Part shown: one piece after another, positions 16,944 to 26,154 of the stretch
Layout: each line of letters begins with the position of its first letter
Position numbering within the stretch: the first letter of the stretch is position 1
Source: Salinarimonas rosea DSM 21201
Lineage (GTDB): Bacteria > Pseudomonadota > Alphaproteobacteria > Rhizobiales > Beijerinckiaceae
Assembly (NCBI RefSeq): GCF_000429045.1
Contig: NZ_AUBC01000016.1
Coordinates: 62,001-126,000 of the forward strand
DNA length: 64,000 bases
Reading direction: 5' to 3'
Program-made: the position numbers and the translations under genes
Notes under the pieces: model-generated
The model's database searches: none
What the model was told of the DNA's origin: nothing
Seen by the model: only the letters and a program-made list of their open reading frames with translations

Positions 16944-18158
16944 ATGCTCGAAAGCTGGCGCTGGTTCGGTCCGACGGACGTCGTGAGCCTCGGCGACATC
17001 GCCCAGGCGGGCGCGACGGGGATCGTGAGCGCGCTGCACCACGTCCCCACCGGGATCGCCTGGTCCGACGCGGAGATCGCCGCGCGCAAACGGATGATCG
17101 CGACGCGTCCCGACGGGCGGCCGACGGGGCTGCACTGGGCCGTCGTCGAGAGCGTCCCGGTGTCGGAGGACATCAAGACGCAGACGGGCGACTGGCGCGC
17201 GCATCTCCACGCCTACCGGCAGACCCTCGCCGCGCTCGGGCGCGCCGGCATCGGCATCGTCTGCTACAACTTCATGCCCGTGCTCGACTGGACGCGCACC
17301 GACCTCGCCCGCGCGACACCGACCGGCGCCACGGCCATGGTGTTCGACGCGATCGACTTCGCCGCCTTCGACCTGCACCTGCTGGCCCGCCCGGGCGCGG
17401 GCGAGGACTATCCGGAGGTGATCCGCGAGGAGGCCGCGCGCCGCGTCGCCGCGATGGGCGAGGACGCGAAGCGCGCGCTCGCCGACAACGTGCTGGCGGG
17501 CCTCCCGGGCGCCGCGGAGCATTGGGACGTCGAGGGCGTGCGCACTCATCTCGCCCGTTACGACGCGATCGGGCCGGAGCGGCTGCGGGCGAACTTCTTC
17601 GCCTTCCTCGAGGCGGTGGTGCCCGCCGCGGAGGAGGCCGGCGTGCGGCTGTGCTGCCACCCGGACGATCCGCCCTTCCCCCTGCTCGGCCTGCCGCGCA
17701 TCGTCTCGACGCTCGCCGACTATCGCGCGATGCTCGCCGCCGTCGACAGCCCCGCGAACGGGGTCACCTTCTGCACGGGCTCGCTCGGCGCGCGGGCGGA
17801 CAACGACGTGCCGGCCATGGCCCGCACACTCGCCCCGCGGATCGTCTTCGCGCATCTGCGCAACGTCTCCCGCGCGCCGGACGGCTCCTTCGCCGAGGTG
17901 AACCATCTCGACGGCGACGTCGACATGGTGGCGGTGATCGCCGCGCTCCTCGACGAGGAGGCGCGCCGGCGCGCGGCGGGCGATCCGCACCCGATCATCC
18001 CGATGCGCCCCGACCACGGGCACGTCATGCTCGACGACTTCAGGCGCCCGAGCCAGCCGGGATACCCGGCGATCGGCCGCCTGCGCGGGCTCGCCGAGCT
18101 GCGGGGCGTGGCCAAGGCGTTGACGCACCGGCTGTCGAGCGACGGAGGAACCCGATGA
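16944..18158 (+). CDS. uxuA: Mannonate dehydratase
   Basis: A 404-residue enzyme that dehydrates D-mannonate to 2-keto-3-deoxy-D-gluconate. Landmarks are the start MLESWRWFGPTDVVSL, SALHHVPTGIAW, CYNFMPVLDWTRT near 107-119, LCCHPDDPP near 236-244, and FAHLRNV near 308 with the metal-binding histidine. The TIM-barrel fold and the length are normal for UxuA. It follows uxaC by 16 bases and overlaps uxuB by 4 bases, so the three uronate genes form one tightly packed unit. In the pathway it acts after UxuB. Confidence 0.95.
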   Translation: MLESWRWFGPTDVVSLGDIAQAGATGIVSALHHVPTGIAWSDAEIAARKRMIATRPDGRPTGLHWAVVESVPVSEDIKTQTGDWRAHLHAYRQTLAALGRAGIGIVCYNFMPVLDWTRTDLARATPTGATAMVFDAIDFAAFDLHLLARPGAGEDYPEVIREEAARRVAAMGEDAKRALADNVLAGLPGAAEHWDVEGVRTHLARYDAIGPERLRANFFAFLEAVVPAAEEAGVRLCCHPDDPPFPLLGLPRIVSTLADYRAMLAAVDSPANGVTFCTGSLGARADNDVPAMARTLAPRIVFAHLRNVSRAPDGSFAEVNHLDGDVDMVAVIAALLDEEARRRAAGDPHPIIPMRPDHGHVMLDDFRRPSQPGYPAIGRLRGLAELRGVAKALTHRLSSDGGTR

Positions 18159-19630
18159 CGAGGCTCACCGAGGCGGCGCTCGCCGTGCTTCCCGCAGCGG
18201 TCGCCAAGCCCGCGTACGATCGCGCGGCGCACGGCGTCGGCATCGTGCATCTCGGCGTCGGCGCGTTCCACAAGGCGCACCAGGCGGTCTACACGGACGA
18301 CGCCCTCGCCGCCGCCGGCGGCGACTGGCGCATCGCCGGGATCGGCCTGCGCCGGCCCGACGCCGAGGAGGCGCTCGCGCCGCAGGACGGGCTCTACACG
18401 CTGATCGAGCGCCGTCCCGAGGGCCCGCGCGCGCGGGTGATCGGCGCCCTCGCCGCCGTCGTCACCGCACCGTGCGACCCGGAGCGCACCCGCGCTCTCC
18501 TGACCGCGCCGCAGACGCGCATCGTCGGCCTCACCGTCACCGAGAAAGCCTACGGGCTCGATCCCGCGACGGGCGGTCTCGACGCCGCGCGCCCGGACAT
18601 CGCCGCCGATCTCGCGTCACCCGAGGCGCCGAGCACCGCCGTCGGCTGGATCGTTCATGCGCTGGCGCGCCGGCGCGCGGCCGGGATCGCGCCCTTCACG
18701 CCGCTCTCCTGCGACAACCTCCCCGAGAACGGCGCCGTGCTCGCCCGGCTGGTGCGGGAGTTCGCCGCGCGCGTCGACCCCGAGCTCGCCGCCTGGATCG
18801 CCGCCGAGGTCCCCTTCCCCTCGACCATGGTCGACCGCATCACCCCCGCCTCCACCGAGGAGACCCTCGCCGACGCCCGCCGCCTGACCGGCTTCGAGGA
18901 CGCGGCGGCGACCGAGACCGAGCCGTTCACGCAATGGGTGATCGAGGACCGCTTCTGCGCCGGCCGCCCCGCCTGGGACGCGGCGGGCGCGATCCTCGCC
19001 GCCGACGTGCGGCCCTACGAGGCGATGAAGCTGCGCCTCCTCAACGGCGCGCACTCGCTCATCGCCTACACGGGCGCGGTCGCCGGGCTCGCCTTCGTGC
19101 GAGACGTGATGAGGCAGGAGGCCCTCAGCGCCCTCGTCGTCGCGCATCAGAGCGCCGTCGCGCGCACCCTCGCCCCGGTCCCCGGCATCGATCTCGACGC
19201 CTACCAGCGCGACCTGCGCGCGCGCTTCGCCAACCCGGCGCTGGCCCATCGCACGGTCCAGATCGCCATGGACGGCAGCCAAAAGCTCCCGCCGCGCCTC
19301 GTCGAGCCGGCGCTGGAGGCGCTGGAGCGGGGCCTGCCCTGGCGCACCTGCGCCTTCGCGGTGGCCGCCTGGATGCGCTTCCTCGACGGCCGCGACGAAG
19401 CCGGCGCCGACCTGCCGCTCTCGGACCCGCTCGCCGACACGCTGCGCGCGACGCTCGCGCGGGCCGGCTCGGACCCCGGGGAGCGCGCCCGCGCGCTGCT
19501 CGCGCTCGAGGCGATCTTCCCGCCGGCGCTCGCCCGCCACGACGACTTCGCCCGCACCGTTGCGGAAGACCTCGCGCGCATCACCCGCGACGGCATGCTG
19601 CCCGCCGCCCGCGCGGCGCTGCCCGGCTGA
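18155..19630 (+). CDS. uxuB: Fructuronate reductase (mannitol dehydrogenase family)
   Basis: A 491-residue NAD-dependent polyol dehydrogenase of the mannitol dehydrogenase family. The N-terminal Rossmann domain shows GIVHLGVGAFHKAHQA near 28-43; PLSCDNLPENG near 183-193, PSTMVDRITP, and the C-terminal domain KLRLLNGAHSLIAY are diagnostic. Placed directly after uxaC and uxuA, the natural assignment is D-fructuronate to D-mannonate. Mannitol dehydrogenase is the alternative by sequence alone, but context argues against it. It is the last gene of the operon and is followed by a palindromic repeat and a convergent gene. Confidence 0.88.
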   Translation: MTRLTEAALAVLPAAVAKPAYDRAAHGVGIVHLGVGAFHKAHQAVYTDDALAAAGGDWRIAGIGLRRPDAEEALAPQDGLYTLIERRPEGPRARVIGALAAVVTAPCDPERTRALLTAPQTRIVGLTVTEKAYGLDPATGGLDAARPDIAADLASPEAPSTAVGWIVHALARRRAAGIAPFTPLSCDNLPENGAVLARLVREFAARVDPELAAWIAAEVPFPSTMVDRITPASTEETLADARRLTGFEDAAATETEPFTQWVIEDRFCAGRPAWDAAGAILAADVRPYEAMKLRLLNGAHSLIAYTGAVAGLAFVRDVMRQEALSALVVAHQSAVARTLAPVPGIDLDAYQRDLRARFANPALAHRTVQIAMDGSQKLPPRLVEPALEALERGLPWRTCAFAVAAWMRFLDGRDEAGADLPLSDPLADTLRATLARAGSDPGERARALLALEAIFPPALARHDDFARTVAEDLARITRDGMLPAARAALPG

Positions 19631-19642
19631 TTCCGGGCTGCG

Positions 19643-19768
19643 TCCTCCCCGGAGGGGAGGAGTCCGTGCGAAGCACGGGCGGTGGGGCCGTCCGAGAGCC
19701 GGGCGAGCCGGCTCGCCGCCCTCCCCACCCTCCGGCCTTCGGCCTTCGTCCTCCCCTCCGGGGAGGTG
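19643..19768 (-). repeat. Dispersed palindromic intergenic repeat, copy 1
   Basis: The copy is bounded by hairpins CCTCCCCGGAGGGGAGG and CCTCCCCTCCGGGGAGG. Between them are CGGTGGGGCCG and the block GCCCTCCCCACCCTCCGGCC, which match copies 2 and 3 (near 22216 and 38586) in reverse orientation. It lies between the convergent ends of uxuB and the UbiH-like gene, where its terminal hairpins could act in termination. Confidence 0.7.
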
Positions 19769-19805
19769 GCGGCGGAGGGTGCGGGTCGCGTTGTCGGCGA
19801 TCCGG

Positions 19806-21062
19806 TCAGAATGCCACGGCGCGGGCCTCGCGGCGGCGCATGAGCTGGGGCGTGCCGATCGTCGGCGTGACCCCCTCGCGCATCAGGAGCCGCCGCAGCG
19901 GCCCGACCGCGGAGAGCGCGTGCAGGCCCGCGCCACGCAGGAAGTCCGCCGGGAGGATGCCGGCCAGCAGCGTGCGGTTCAGCATGTCGACGCCCATCGT
20001 GCGGGTGCGCACGTCGAGCGCACGGGAGCGCTCGTAGGCCGAGAGCGCCGCCCGCGCGCCGGGATCCTCCGTCCCGCGCGCGACGGCCGCATCCCGCAAG
20101 GAGGCGACGTCGCGAAGGCCGAGATTGAGCCCCTGCGCGCCGATCGGCGGGAAGACGTGCGCCGTCTCGCCCACGAGCGCGAGCCGGTCTGCCGTGTAGC
20201 GCGCGACCGACATCCCCGTCATCGGCACGACGCCCCGCGGCCCCTCGACGCGCATGCCGCCGAGAAGCGAGCGCGCCTGCCGCTCGACGGCGCGGGCGAG
20301 CGCGGCGTCGTCGAGGGCGGCGAGCGCCTCCGCCTTCTCCGGCGCGGTCACCCAGACGAGGCTCGAGCGGCGCCCCGGCAGCGGAACCAGGGTGAAGGGG
20401 CCGTGGCGGGTGTGGAACTCGCTCGACACGTCGCGATGGTCGCGCTCGTGGGCGAGGATCGTGGTGAGCGCCTTCTGGGGATAGGCCCAGGTGCGCGTGC
20501 GGATGCCGGCGTCCTCGCGCAGCTTCGACCCGCGGCCGTCGGCGGCGACGATCAGCGAGGCCAGGAGCACGCTCCCGTCGGCGAGCCGCACGGCGCGGCG
20601 GCCCGATTCGCCCAGCCCCGCCTCCTCGCCCGGCGCGATCACCTCCTGCGTCCCGCCGAGCCCTTCCGAGGCGACGGGAATGTGCGTGAGCCCCGGCGTC
20701 TCGCCCACCGCCTCCGTCAGCCGCGCGACGAGCGTCGCGTTCTCCACGTTCCAGCCGAAGGCGTCGAGGTCGATCTCGGGGGCCTTGAAGTCGACGGTGG
20801 GGGCGCGGAAGAGGTTGTCGGTGGCGTCGACGAGCCGCATCGTCTCGAGCGGCGCCGCCTCGGGCGCGATCGCGTCCCAGACGCCGAGCGCCTCGAAGAA
20901 GCTCACGGAGCCGTCGAGCAGCGCCACGGTGCGTCCGTCGCGCGCCGCGCGCGCCTCCCCGACGAGGGCCGTCGAGAAGCCCTCGCGCGCGAAGGCGAGC
21001 GCGGCGGAGAGCCCCGCCGCCCCCGCGCCGACGACGACCACGTCGAAGGTCCTGTCCGTCAT
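19806..21062 (-). CDS. FAD-dependent monooxygenase, UbiH/UbiF/VisC family
   Basis: A 418-residue flavoprotein hydroxylase. It begins with the dinucleotide-binding motif VVVVGAGAAGLSAALAF near residues 8-24, has the middle motif IVAADGRGSKLRE, and near 290 the GETAHVFPPIGAQGLNLGLRD segment that defines the UbiH/VisC/COQ6 family. It would hydroxylate the ring of a ubiquinone precursor; the position is not predictable. Length and order of motifs are normal. I chose ATG 21060-21062, where the FAD motif falls at the usual distance. The gene stands alone, convergent with the uronate operon. Confidence 0.85.
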   Translation of the reverse strand: MTDRTFDVVVVGAGAAGLSAALAFAREGFSTALVGEARAARDGRTVALLDGSVSFFEALGVWDAIAPEAAPLETMRLVDATDNLFRAPTVDFKAPEIDLDAFGWNVENATLVARLTEAVGETPGLTHIPVASEGLGGTQEVIAPGEEAGLGESGRRAVRLADGSVLLASLIVAADGRGSKLREDAGIRTRTWAYPQKALTTILAHERDHRDVSSEFHTRHGPFTLVPLPGRRSSLVWVTAPEKAEALAALDDAALARAVERQARSLLGGMRVEGPRGVVPMTGMSVARYTADRLALVGETAHVFPPIGAQGLNLGLRDVASLRDAAVARGTEDPGARAALSAYERSRALDVRTRTMGVDMLNRTLLAGILPADFLRGAGLHALSAVGPLRRLLMREGVTPTIGTPQLMRRREARAVAF

Positions 21063-21223
21063 GTCCCGCTCCTCGCTGCGATGTCCGCACACGGTACTTA
21101 GCGCCCCGCGTACACCATGGCGATTGATACGCGTCAACGCGCCCCCGCGGCGGGTCCGCTAGGCTGCGGGCGAGCTATGACGCATCGCGTGCCGTCGCGT
21201 ACCCGAGATCGCAGAGACCTCCC

Positions 21224-22078
21224 GTGAGCCGATCCGCAGATCCCGCTTCCGCCGCCCTCCCCCGCCTCCGGGGGCGGCCGGTCCCGGTCGCTCTCGTCTC
21301 GATCGGGGCGCTCACCCTCCTCGGCTGGGCGATCCTGCTCCTCGAGGCGATCCGCCGAGGCGGCGGAGCGGACGCGTTCCTGGAGGCGCTGTGCACGCCG
21401 GCAGCACTGCTCGAGGCGCCGAGCCTCGCCGGCGCGCTCACCGCGCTCGGCGTGTCCGTCGCGATGTGGATCGCCATGAGCGTGGCGATGATGCTGCCGA
21501 CCGCGAGCGCCCTCATCGTCGGCTTCGCCGAGAAGGCGGAGGACGCCCGCGCCGCCGGGCGGCCCGCGGTCTCGCCCCTCGTCGTCGGCGCGGGGTACCT
21601 CGCGGTGTGGGTCGGGCTCTCCGTTCTCGTGGCGCTGCTGCAGACCGGCGTCTCCGTCGCCTTCGCCTCCGCGGACCTGCCGGAGCGGCTCGCGGGCGTC
21701 CTGGGCGGCGCCGCGCTCGGGGCGGCGGGGCTCTACCAGTTCACGGCGTTCAAGCTCTCCTGCCTCGTCGCCATCGGCGCGCCCTTCCGCGCGCGACCCG
21801 AGGGCTGGCTGGCGAGCCCGCGCGCGGTCTTCCGCCTCGGCGTCGAGCAGGGCGTGCGCTGCGTCGGCTGCTGCTGGGCGATGATGGCGGTCCTCGTGGT
21901 GCTCGGTGCCATGAACCTCGTGTGGATGGCGGTGTTCTCGGCCGTGATGGCCGCCGAGAAGCTCGCCGCGACGCCGCGCGCGGCGAGGATCGTCGGCGCC
22001 GGGCTGCTGGCCGCCGGGCTCGCGCTGTCGGTCGAGGCGATCGGGCTGGCGCCGATCGGGGCGTACCTGGCGCGTTGA
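21224..22078 (+). CDS. DUF2182 membrane protein
   Basis: A 284-residue membrane protein with about six hydrophobic segments. Landmarks of DUF2182 are WIAMSVAMMLPTASALI near 81-97, GYLAVWVGLS, YQFTAFKLSCL near 170-180 and RCVGCCWAMMAVLVVLG near 208. The conserved methionines and cysteines have led to its description as a predicted metal-binding membrane protein; its role is unknown. It starts with GTG and is alone on this strand before the repeat-filled spacer of gyrA. Confidence 0.8.
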   Translation: MSRSADPASAALPRLRGRPVPVALVSIGALTLLGWAILLLEAIRRGGGADAFLEALCTPAALLEAPSLAGALTALGVSVAMWIAMSVAMMLPTASALIVGFAEKAEDARAAGRPAVSPLVVGAGYLAVWVGLSVLVALLQTGVSVAFASADLPERLAGVLGGAALGAAGLYQFTAFKLSCLVAIGAPFRARPEGWLASPRAVFRLGVEQGVRCVGCCWAMMAVLVVLGAMNLVWMAVFSAVMAAEKLAATPRAARIVGAGLLAAGLALSVEAIGLAPIGAYLAR

Positions 22079-22094
22079 TGGACGGTGGGCGGGA

Positions 22095-22168
22095 ATGCCG
22101 CTCGCCAGAACGGTCGAACGGCCCCACCGCCCGCGCGTGCCGCGCGGACTCCTCCCCTGCGGGGAGGA
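22095..22168 (+). repeat. Dispersed palindromic repeat, copy 2a (partial)
   Basis: This is half an element: it has the segment from GCCGCTCGCCAG through GGCCCCACCGCCCGCG and ends with the hairpin CTCCTCCCCTGCGGGGAGG. The first part is repeated almost exactly near 22271-22313, making a direct repeat about 176 bases apart. Confidence 0.65.
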
Positions 22169-22215
22169 AGCGAGGTCGGCGGATGTCGCGAACGGCGGAT
22201 GAAGGCCGCGACACG

Positions 22216-22351
22216 CCTCCTCCCCGCAGGGGAGGACGGAGGCCGAAGGCCGGAGGGTGGGGAGGGCGGCGATGCCGCTCGCCAGCACGGTCGAACGGCC
22301 CCACCGCCCGCGCGAAGCGCGGACTCCACCCCTGCGGGGAGGAAGCGGGGC
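22216..22351 (+). repeat. Dispersed palindromic repeat, copy 2b (complete)
   Basis: Opening hairpin CCTCCCCGCAGGGGAGG, then GGCCGAAGGCCGGAGGG and TGGGGAGGGCGGCG, a middle part shared with copy 2a, then GGCCCCACCGCCCGCGCG and the closing CCCCTGCGGGG hairpin. Together the two copies fill most of the 466-base spacer between the DUF2182 gene and gyrA. I see no gene in that spacer; the gyrA promoter must lie in or just after it. Confidence 0.7.
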
Positions 22352-22544
22352 GGCGCGGGTCGACCTTCCGGTGGATGACTGCCGCGGCGGTGCCCGTGCG
22401 GGCCTTGCCGCGCTTGCGATCCGCGCCTCCAGCAGCCATCTAGGAGTTTGACTTCCCCGCGGATTCGGGCGCGTCCCGCGCCCCGACCCACGCGCCGCGG
22501 GTTCCCGTCGCTTCCAGAGCGAGCCGCACGAGAGAAGGTCGCCC

Positions 22545-25337
22545 GTGGCCGAGAACGATCCCAAGACCCCCGGGGGCGAGCCGCCGCCCCCCGGCGCCGA
22601 CGTCAAGCCCGTCTCCATCATCGAGGAGATGAAGAAGTCCTACCTCGATTACGCCATGAGCGTGATCGTCAGCCGCGCGCTGCCGGACGTGCGGGACGGC
22701 TTGAAGCCGGTGCATCGGCGCATCCTCTACGCCATGCACGAGGCCGGGATCTTTCCCGAGCGGCCCTACGTCAAGTGTGCCCGCGTCGTCGGCGACGTGA
22801 TGGGCAAGTACCACCCGCACGGCGACCAGGCGATCTACGACGCCCTGGTGCGCATGGCGCAGACCTTCTCGATGCGGCTGCCGCTGATCGACGGCCAGGG
22901 CAATTTCGGCTCGGTCGACGGCGACCCCGCGGCGGCCATGCGCTACACCGAGTGCCGGCTCGCCAAGCCCGCGATGGCGCTCCTCGACGACATCGACAAG
23001 GAAACCGTCGACTTCGGCGACAACTACGACGGCAAGGAGAAGGAGCCGCTGGTCCTGCCGGCGCGCTTCCCCAACCTCCTCGTCAACGGCGCCGGCGGCA
23101 TCGCGGTCGGCATGGCCACCAACATCCCGCCGCACAATCTCGGCGAGGTCGTGGACGCCTGCCTCGCCTACATCGACGATCCGGCGATCACCGTCGACGA
23201 CCTGATCGGCATCGTCCCGGGGCCCGACTTCCCCACGGGCGGCCTGATCATCGGCCGCGCCGGCGCCCGCTCGGCCTACCACACCGGCCGCGGCTCGGTG
23301 ATCATGCGCGCCCGCGCCGAGGTGGAGGAGATCCGCAAGGATCGCGAGGCGATCGTCGTCACCGAGATCCCCTACCAGGTGAACAAGGCGGCGCTGATCG
23401 AGCGCATCGCCGATCTCGTGCGCGAGAAGCGCATCGAGGGCATCTCGGACCTGCGCGACGAGTCGGATCGCCAGGGCATGCGCATCGTCGTCGAGCTCAA
23501 GCGCGACGCCGTGGCGGACGTGGTGCTCAACCAGCTCTATCGCTACACGCCGCTCCAGACGTCCTTCGGCTGCAATCTCGTCGCGCTGAACGGCGGTCGC
23601 CCGGAGACGCTGAACCTCAAGGACATGATCCGCGCCTTCGTCGACTTCCGCGAGGAGGTCGTCTCCCGGCGCACCAAGTTCCTGCTCGGCAAGGCCCGCG
23701 ATCGCGCCCACGTGCTGTGCGGCCTCGCCATCGCGGTGGCCAACATCGACGAGGTCATCCGCCTCATCCGCACCGCTCCGGATCCGAATTCCGCGCGCGA
23801 GTCGCTGATGGAGCGCGACTGGCCGGCGCACGACATCGCGCCCTTGATCGCGCTCGTCGACGACCCCCGCCACCGCGTGGCCGAGGACGGCACCTACCGC
23901 CTCTCCGAGATCCAGGCCCGCGCCATCCTCGACCTGCGCCTGCAGCGCCTCACCGCGCTCGGCCGCGACGAGATCGGCGACGAGCTCAAGAAGCTCGCCG
24001 ACGAGATCCGCGACTATCTCGAGATCCTGTCCTCGCGCGTGCGCATCTTCGGCATCATCCGCGACGAGCTCGCCGCCGCCCGCGCCGAGTTCGCGACGCC
24101 GCGCCGGACGGAGATCATGGAGGCGGAGGGCGAGTTCGACGTCGAGGACCTGATCGCCCGCGAGGACATGGTCGTGACCGTGTCGCACATGGGCTACATC
24201 AAGCGCGTGCCGCTCTCGACCTACCGGGCCCAGCGCCGCGGCGGCAAGGGCCGCTCGGGCATGGCGACCCGCGAGGAGGATTTCGTCTCGCGCCTGTTCG
24301 TCGCGAGCACGCACACGCCGGTGCTGTTCTTCTCGTCGCGGGGACAGGTCTACAAGGAGAAGGTCTGGCGCCTGCCCGTCGGCGCGCCCAACGCCCGCGG
24401 CAAGGCGCTGATCAACATGCTCCCCCTCGTCGAGGGCGAGCGCATGACGACGATCATGCCGCTGCCGGAGGACGAGGACACCTGGGAGCGCTACGACGTG
24501 ATGTTCGCCACGGCGAACGGCAACGTGCGCCGCAACAAGCTCTCCGACTTCGTCCAGGTGAACCGCGCCGGCAAGATCGCCATGAAGCTCGACGAGGGCG
24601 ACGCGATCGTCGACGTCCAGGTCTGCTCGGTGGACGACGACGTGCTGCTGACGACGGCGAAGGGCCAGTGCATCCGCTTCGCGGTTCCGGACGTGCGTGT
24701 CTTCAAGGGCCGCGATTCGACGGGCGTGCGGGGCATCGCGCTGGCGCAGGACGACACGGTCATCTCGATCGCGATCCTGCGCCACGTCGACGCGACCGCC
24801 GAGCAGCGGCAGACCTATCTGCGCCGCGCCTCCGCCATGCGCCGCGCCCGCGGCGAGGAGCTCGGCGCCGAGGAGCTGCCGACCAACGGCGACGTCGAGG
24901 AAGAGGCCGCCGACGTCGATCTCGGCGACCTCTACGCCGAGATGGATGCGAAGGAGCAGTTCGTCCTCACGCTCACCGAGAACGGCTACGGCAAGCGCTC
25001 GTCGGCCTACGAGTACCGGGTGACGAACCGCGGCGGCAAGGGCATCACCGCGATGGTGACCAATGCCCGCAACGGCAAGCTCGTCTCCTCCTTCCCCGTC
25101 GAGGGCCACGACCAGGTGATGCTGATCACCGATCGAGGGCAGACGATCCGCGTCCCCGTCGACGGAATCCGCATCGCCGGGCGCTCGACGCAGGGTGTCA
25201 TCGTCTTCGACACGGCGGAAGGCGAGCACGTCGTCTCCGTCGAGCACATCGCCGGCGGCGCCGAGACCGAGGTGGTGGAGGGCGAAGCGGGTGGCGAGAA
25301 CGGCGGCGATGCGCCGGAGAGCCCGCCCGAGAGCTGA
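22545..25337 (+). CDS. gyrA: DNA gyrase subunit A
   Basis: A 930-residue type II topoisomerase subunit that cuts and rejoins DNA and, with GyrB, introduces negative supercoils. The winged-helix/tower region includes the catalytic Tyr134 in AAMRYTECR. The GyrA box [12 protein letters not shown] lies near residue 563, with six-blade C-terminal repeats after it, which separates it from ParC. An acidic insertion around residues 775-805 ([19 protein letters not shown]) resembles the longer GyrA of Hyphomicrobiales. In the quinolone-determining helix the usual Ser/Thr (E. coli Ser83) is Gln95, within [10 protein letters not shown]; Asp99 (E. coli Asp87) is kept. Confidence 0.97.
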   Translation: MAENDPKTPGGEPPPPGADVKPVSIIEEMKKSYLDYAMSVIVSRALPDVRDGLKPVHRRILYAMHEAGIFPERPYVKCARVVGDVMGKYHPHGDQAIYDALVRMAQTFSMRLPLIDGQGNFGSVDGDPAAAMRYTECRLAKPAMALLDDIDKETVDFGDNYDGKEKEPLVLPARFPNLLVNGAGGIAVGMATNIPPHNLGEVVDACLAYIDDPAITVDDLIGIVPGPDFPTGGLIIGRAGARSAYHTGRGSVIMRARAEVEEIRKDREAIVVTEIPYQVNKAALIERIADLVREKRIEGISDLRDESDRQGMRIVVELKRDAVADVVLNQLYRYTPLQTSFGCNLVALNGGRPETLNLKDMIRAFVDFREEVVSRRTKFLLGKARDRAHVLCGLAIAVANIDEVIRLIRTAPDPNSARESLMERDWPAHDIAPLIALVDDPRHRVAEDGTYRLSEIQARAILDLRLQRLTALGRDEIGDELKKLADEIRDYLEILSSRVRIFGIIRDELAAARAEFATPRRTEIMEAEGEFDVEDLIAREDMVVTVSHMGYIKRVPLSTYRAQRRGGKGRSGMATREEDFVSRLFVASTHTPVLFFSSRGQVYKEKVWRLPVGAPNARGKALINMLPLVEGERMTTIMPLPEDEDTWERYDVMFATANGNVRRNKLSDFVQVNRAGKIAMKLDEGDAIVDVQVCSVDDDVLLTTAKGQCIRFAVPDVRVFKGRDSTGVRGIALAQDDTVISIAILRHVDATAEQRQTYLRRASAMRRARGEELGAEELPTNGDVEEEAADVDLGDLYAEMDAKEQFVLTLTENGYGKRSSAYEYRVTNRGGKGITAMVTNARNGKLVSSFPVEGHDQVMLITDRGQTIRVPVDGIRIAGRSTQGVIVFDTAEGEHVVSVEHIAGGAETEVVEGEAGGENGGDAPESPPES

Positions 25338-25432
25338 TCAGGCAGCGCGTGCGCGGCGGCGGTGCGAGTCCACTGCCGCCGATGCCGCGTCGTCCCGCGA
25401 GCGGGCCGAAGCCGTGCGCGGCGCCTCGATCG

Positions 25433-26071
25433 TCAGGAAGGCGCCGAGCCGTGCTCGACGCTGAGCCCGTCGAGCACGAGGTCGATGTGGGCCGCGAGAT
25501 AGGCGTCGCGATCGAGCGGCGCGTCGGCCTGGAAGAGGTCGAGCCAGAGAGCCGCGACCAGCGCCGGCGCCATCACGACCCGCGGCTCGCGGCTGGCGGG
25601 GCCGGGCCGGATCTCGCCTCGCGCCACGCCACGTTCCAGCACCCTGCCGAGGACGGCCATCAGGCGTGAGAGCGCCTCCTCGCGATAGAAGCGCAGGAGC
25701 CCGGGATGGCGTGGCCCCTCCGCGACGATGATGCGGAACAGCGCGACCGCGCCCCCGCCGATAAGGCGCTCGTAGAAGCCGCTCAGGATCAGCGCGATCA
25801 GGTCCCGCGACGAGCCCTGGAACGTGGCGGCACGCTCGTCGAAGCCGTCCATGGCCGAGACGATGCGGCTGCGCACCACCGCCTCGAACAGGGCCTCCTT
25901 GCTCGGGAAGTAGAGATAGATCGTCGGCTTCGCGATGCCGGCGCGGGCGGCGACGTCCTCGAGCCGCGCGGACGCGAAGCCCTTCTCGGCGAATTCGGCG
26001 AAGCCCGCCTCGACGATCTCGGCAGGGCGGGCGTCCTTGCGGCGGCGACGTTTGCGGGGCTCTCCGTCCAT
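25433..26071 (-). CDS. TetR-family regulator of the adjacent exporter
   Basis: A 212-residue repressor. The helix-turn-helix covers about residues 15-62 with EIVEAGFAEFAEKGFASARLEDVAARAGIAKPTIYLYF split over two helices, the classical TetR/AcrR pattern. The C-terminal part is helical and variable, as expected for a ligand pocket. It is divergent from the DevB-like gene with 83 bases between starts, and a TGAC-N6-GTCA palindrome lies in that spacer, so it very likely represses the exporter operon and itself. The inducer is unknown. Confidence 0.88.
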   Translation of the reverse strand: MDGEPRKRRRRKDARPAEIVEAGFAEFAEKGFASARLEDVAARAGIAKPTIYLYFPSKEALFEAVVRSRIVSAMDGFDERAATFQGSSRDLIALILSGFYERLIGGGAVALFRIIVAEGPRHPGLLRFYREEALSRLMAVLGRVLERGVARGEIRPGPASREPRVVMAPALVAALWLDLFQADAPLDRDAYLAAHIDLVLDGLSVEHGSAPS

Positions 26072-26121
26072 GGCGATCTTCTCTCACGGGCGCCTTGCGC
26101 GGTCCACACGATCGCATATAA

Positions 26122-26135
26122 TGACTCACAGGTCA
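26122..26135. promoter_or_regulatory. Candidate TetR operator
   Basis: TGACTCACAGGTCA carries the inverted repeat TGAC-N6-GTCA in the 83-base spacer between the divergent TetR and DevB-like genes. A TATAAT-like run (CATATAATG) lies directly beside it at about 26115-26123. The arrangement fits a repressor site blocking the exporter promoter. Confidence 0.5.
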
Positions 26136-26154
26136 CTAAAGAGGAGAGCGGCTC

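Noticed and set aside
18472-20037. A 521-residue plus-strand frame running from uxuB through the palindromic repeat
   Set aside because: It is an out-of-frame reading of uxuB with extreme Arg/Pro content.
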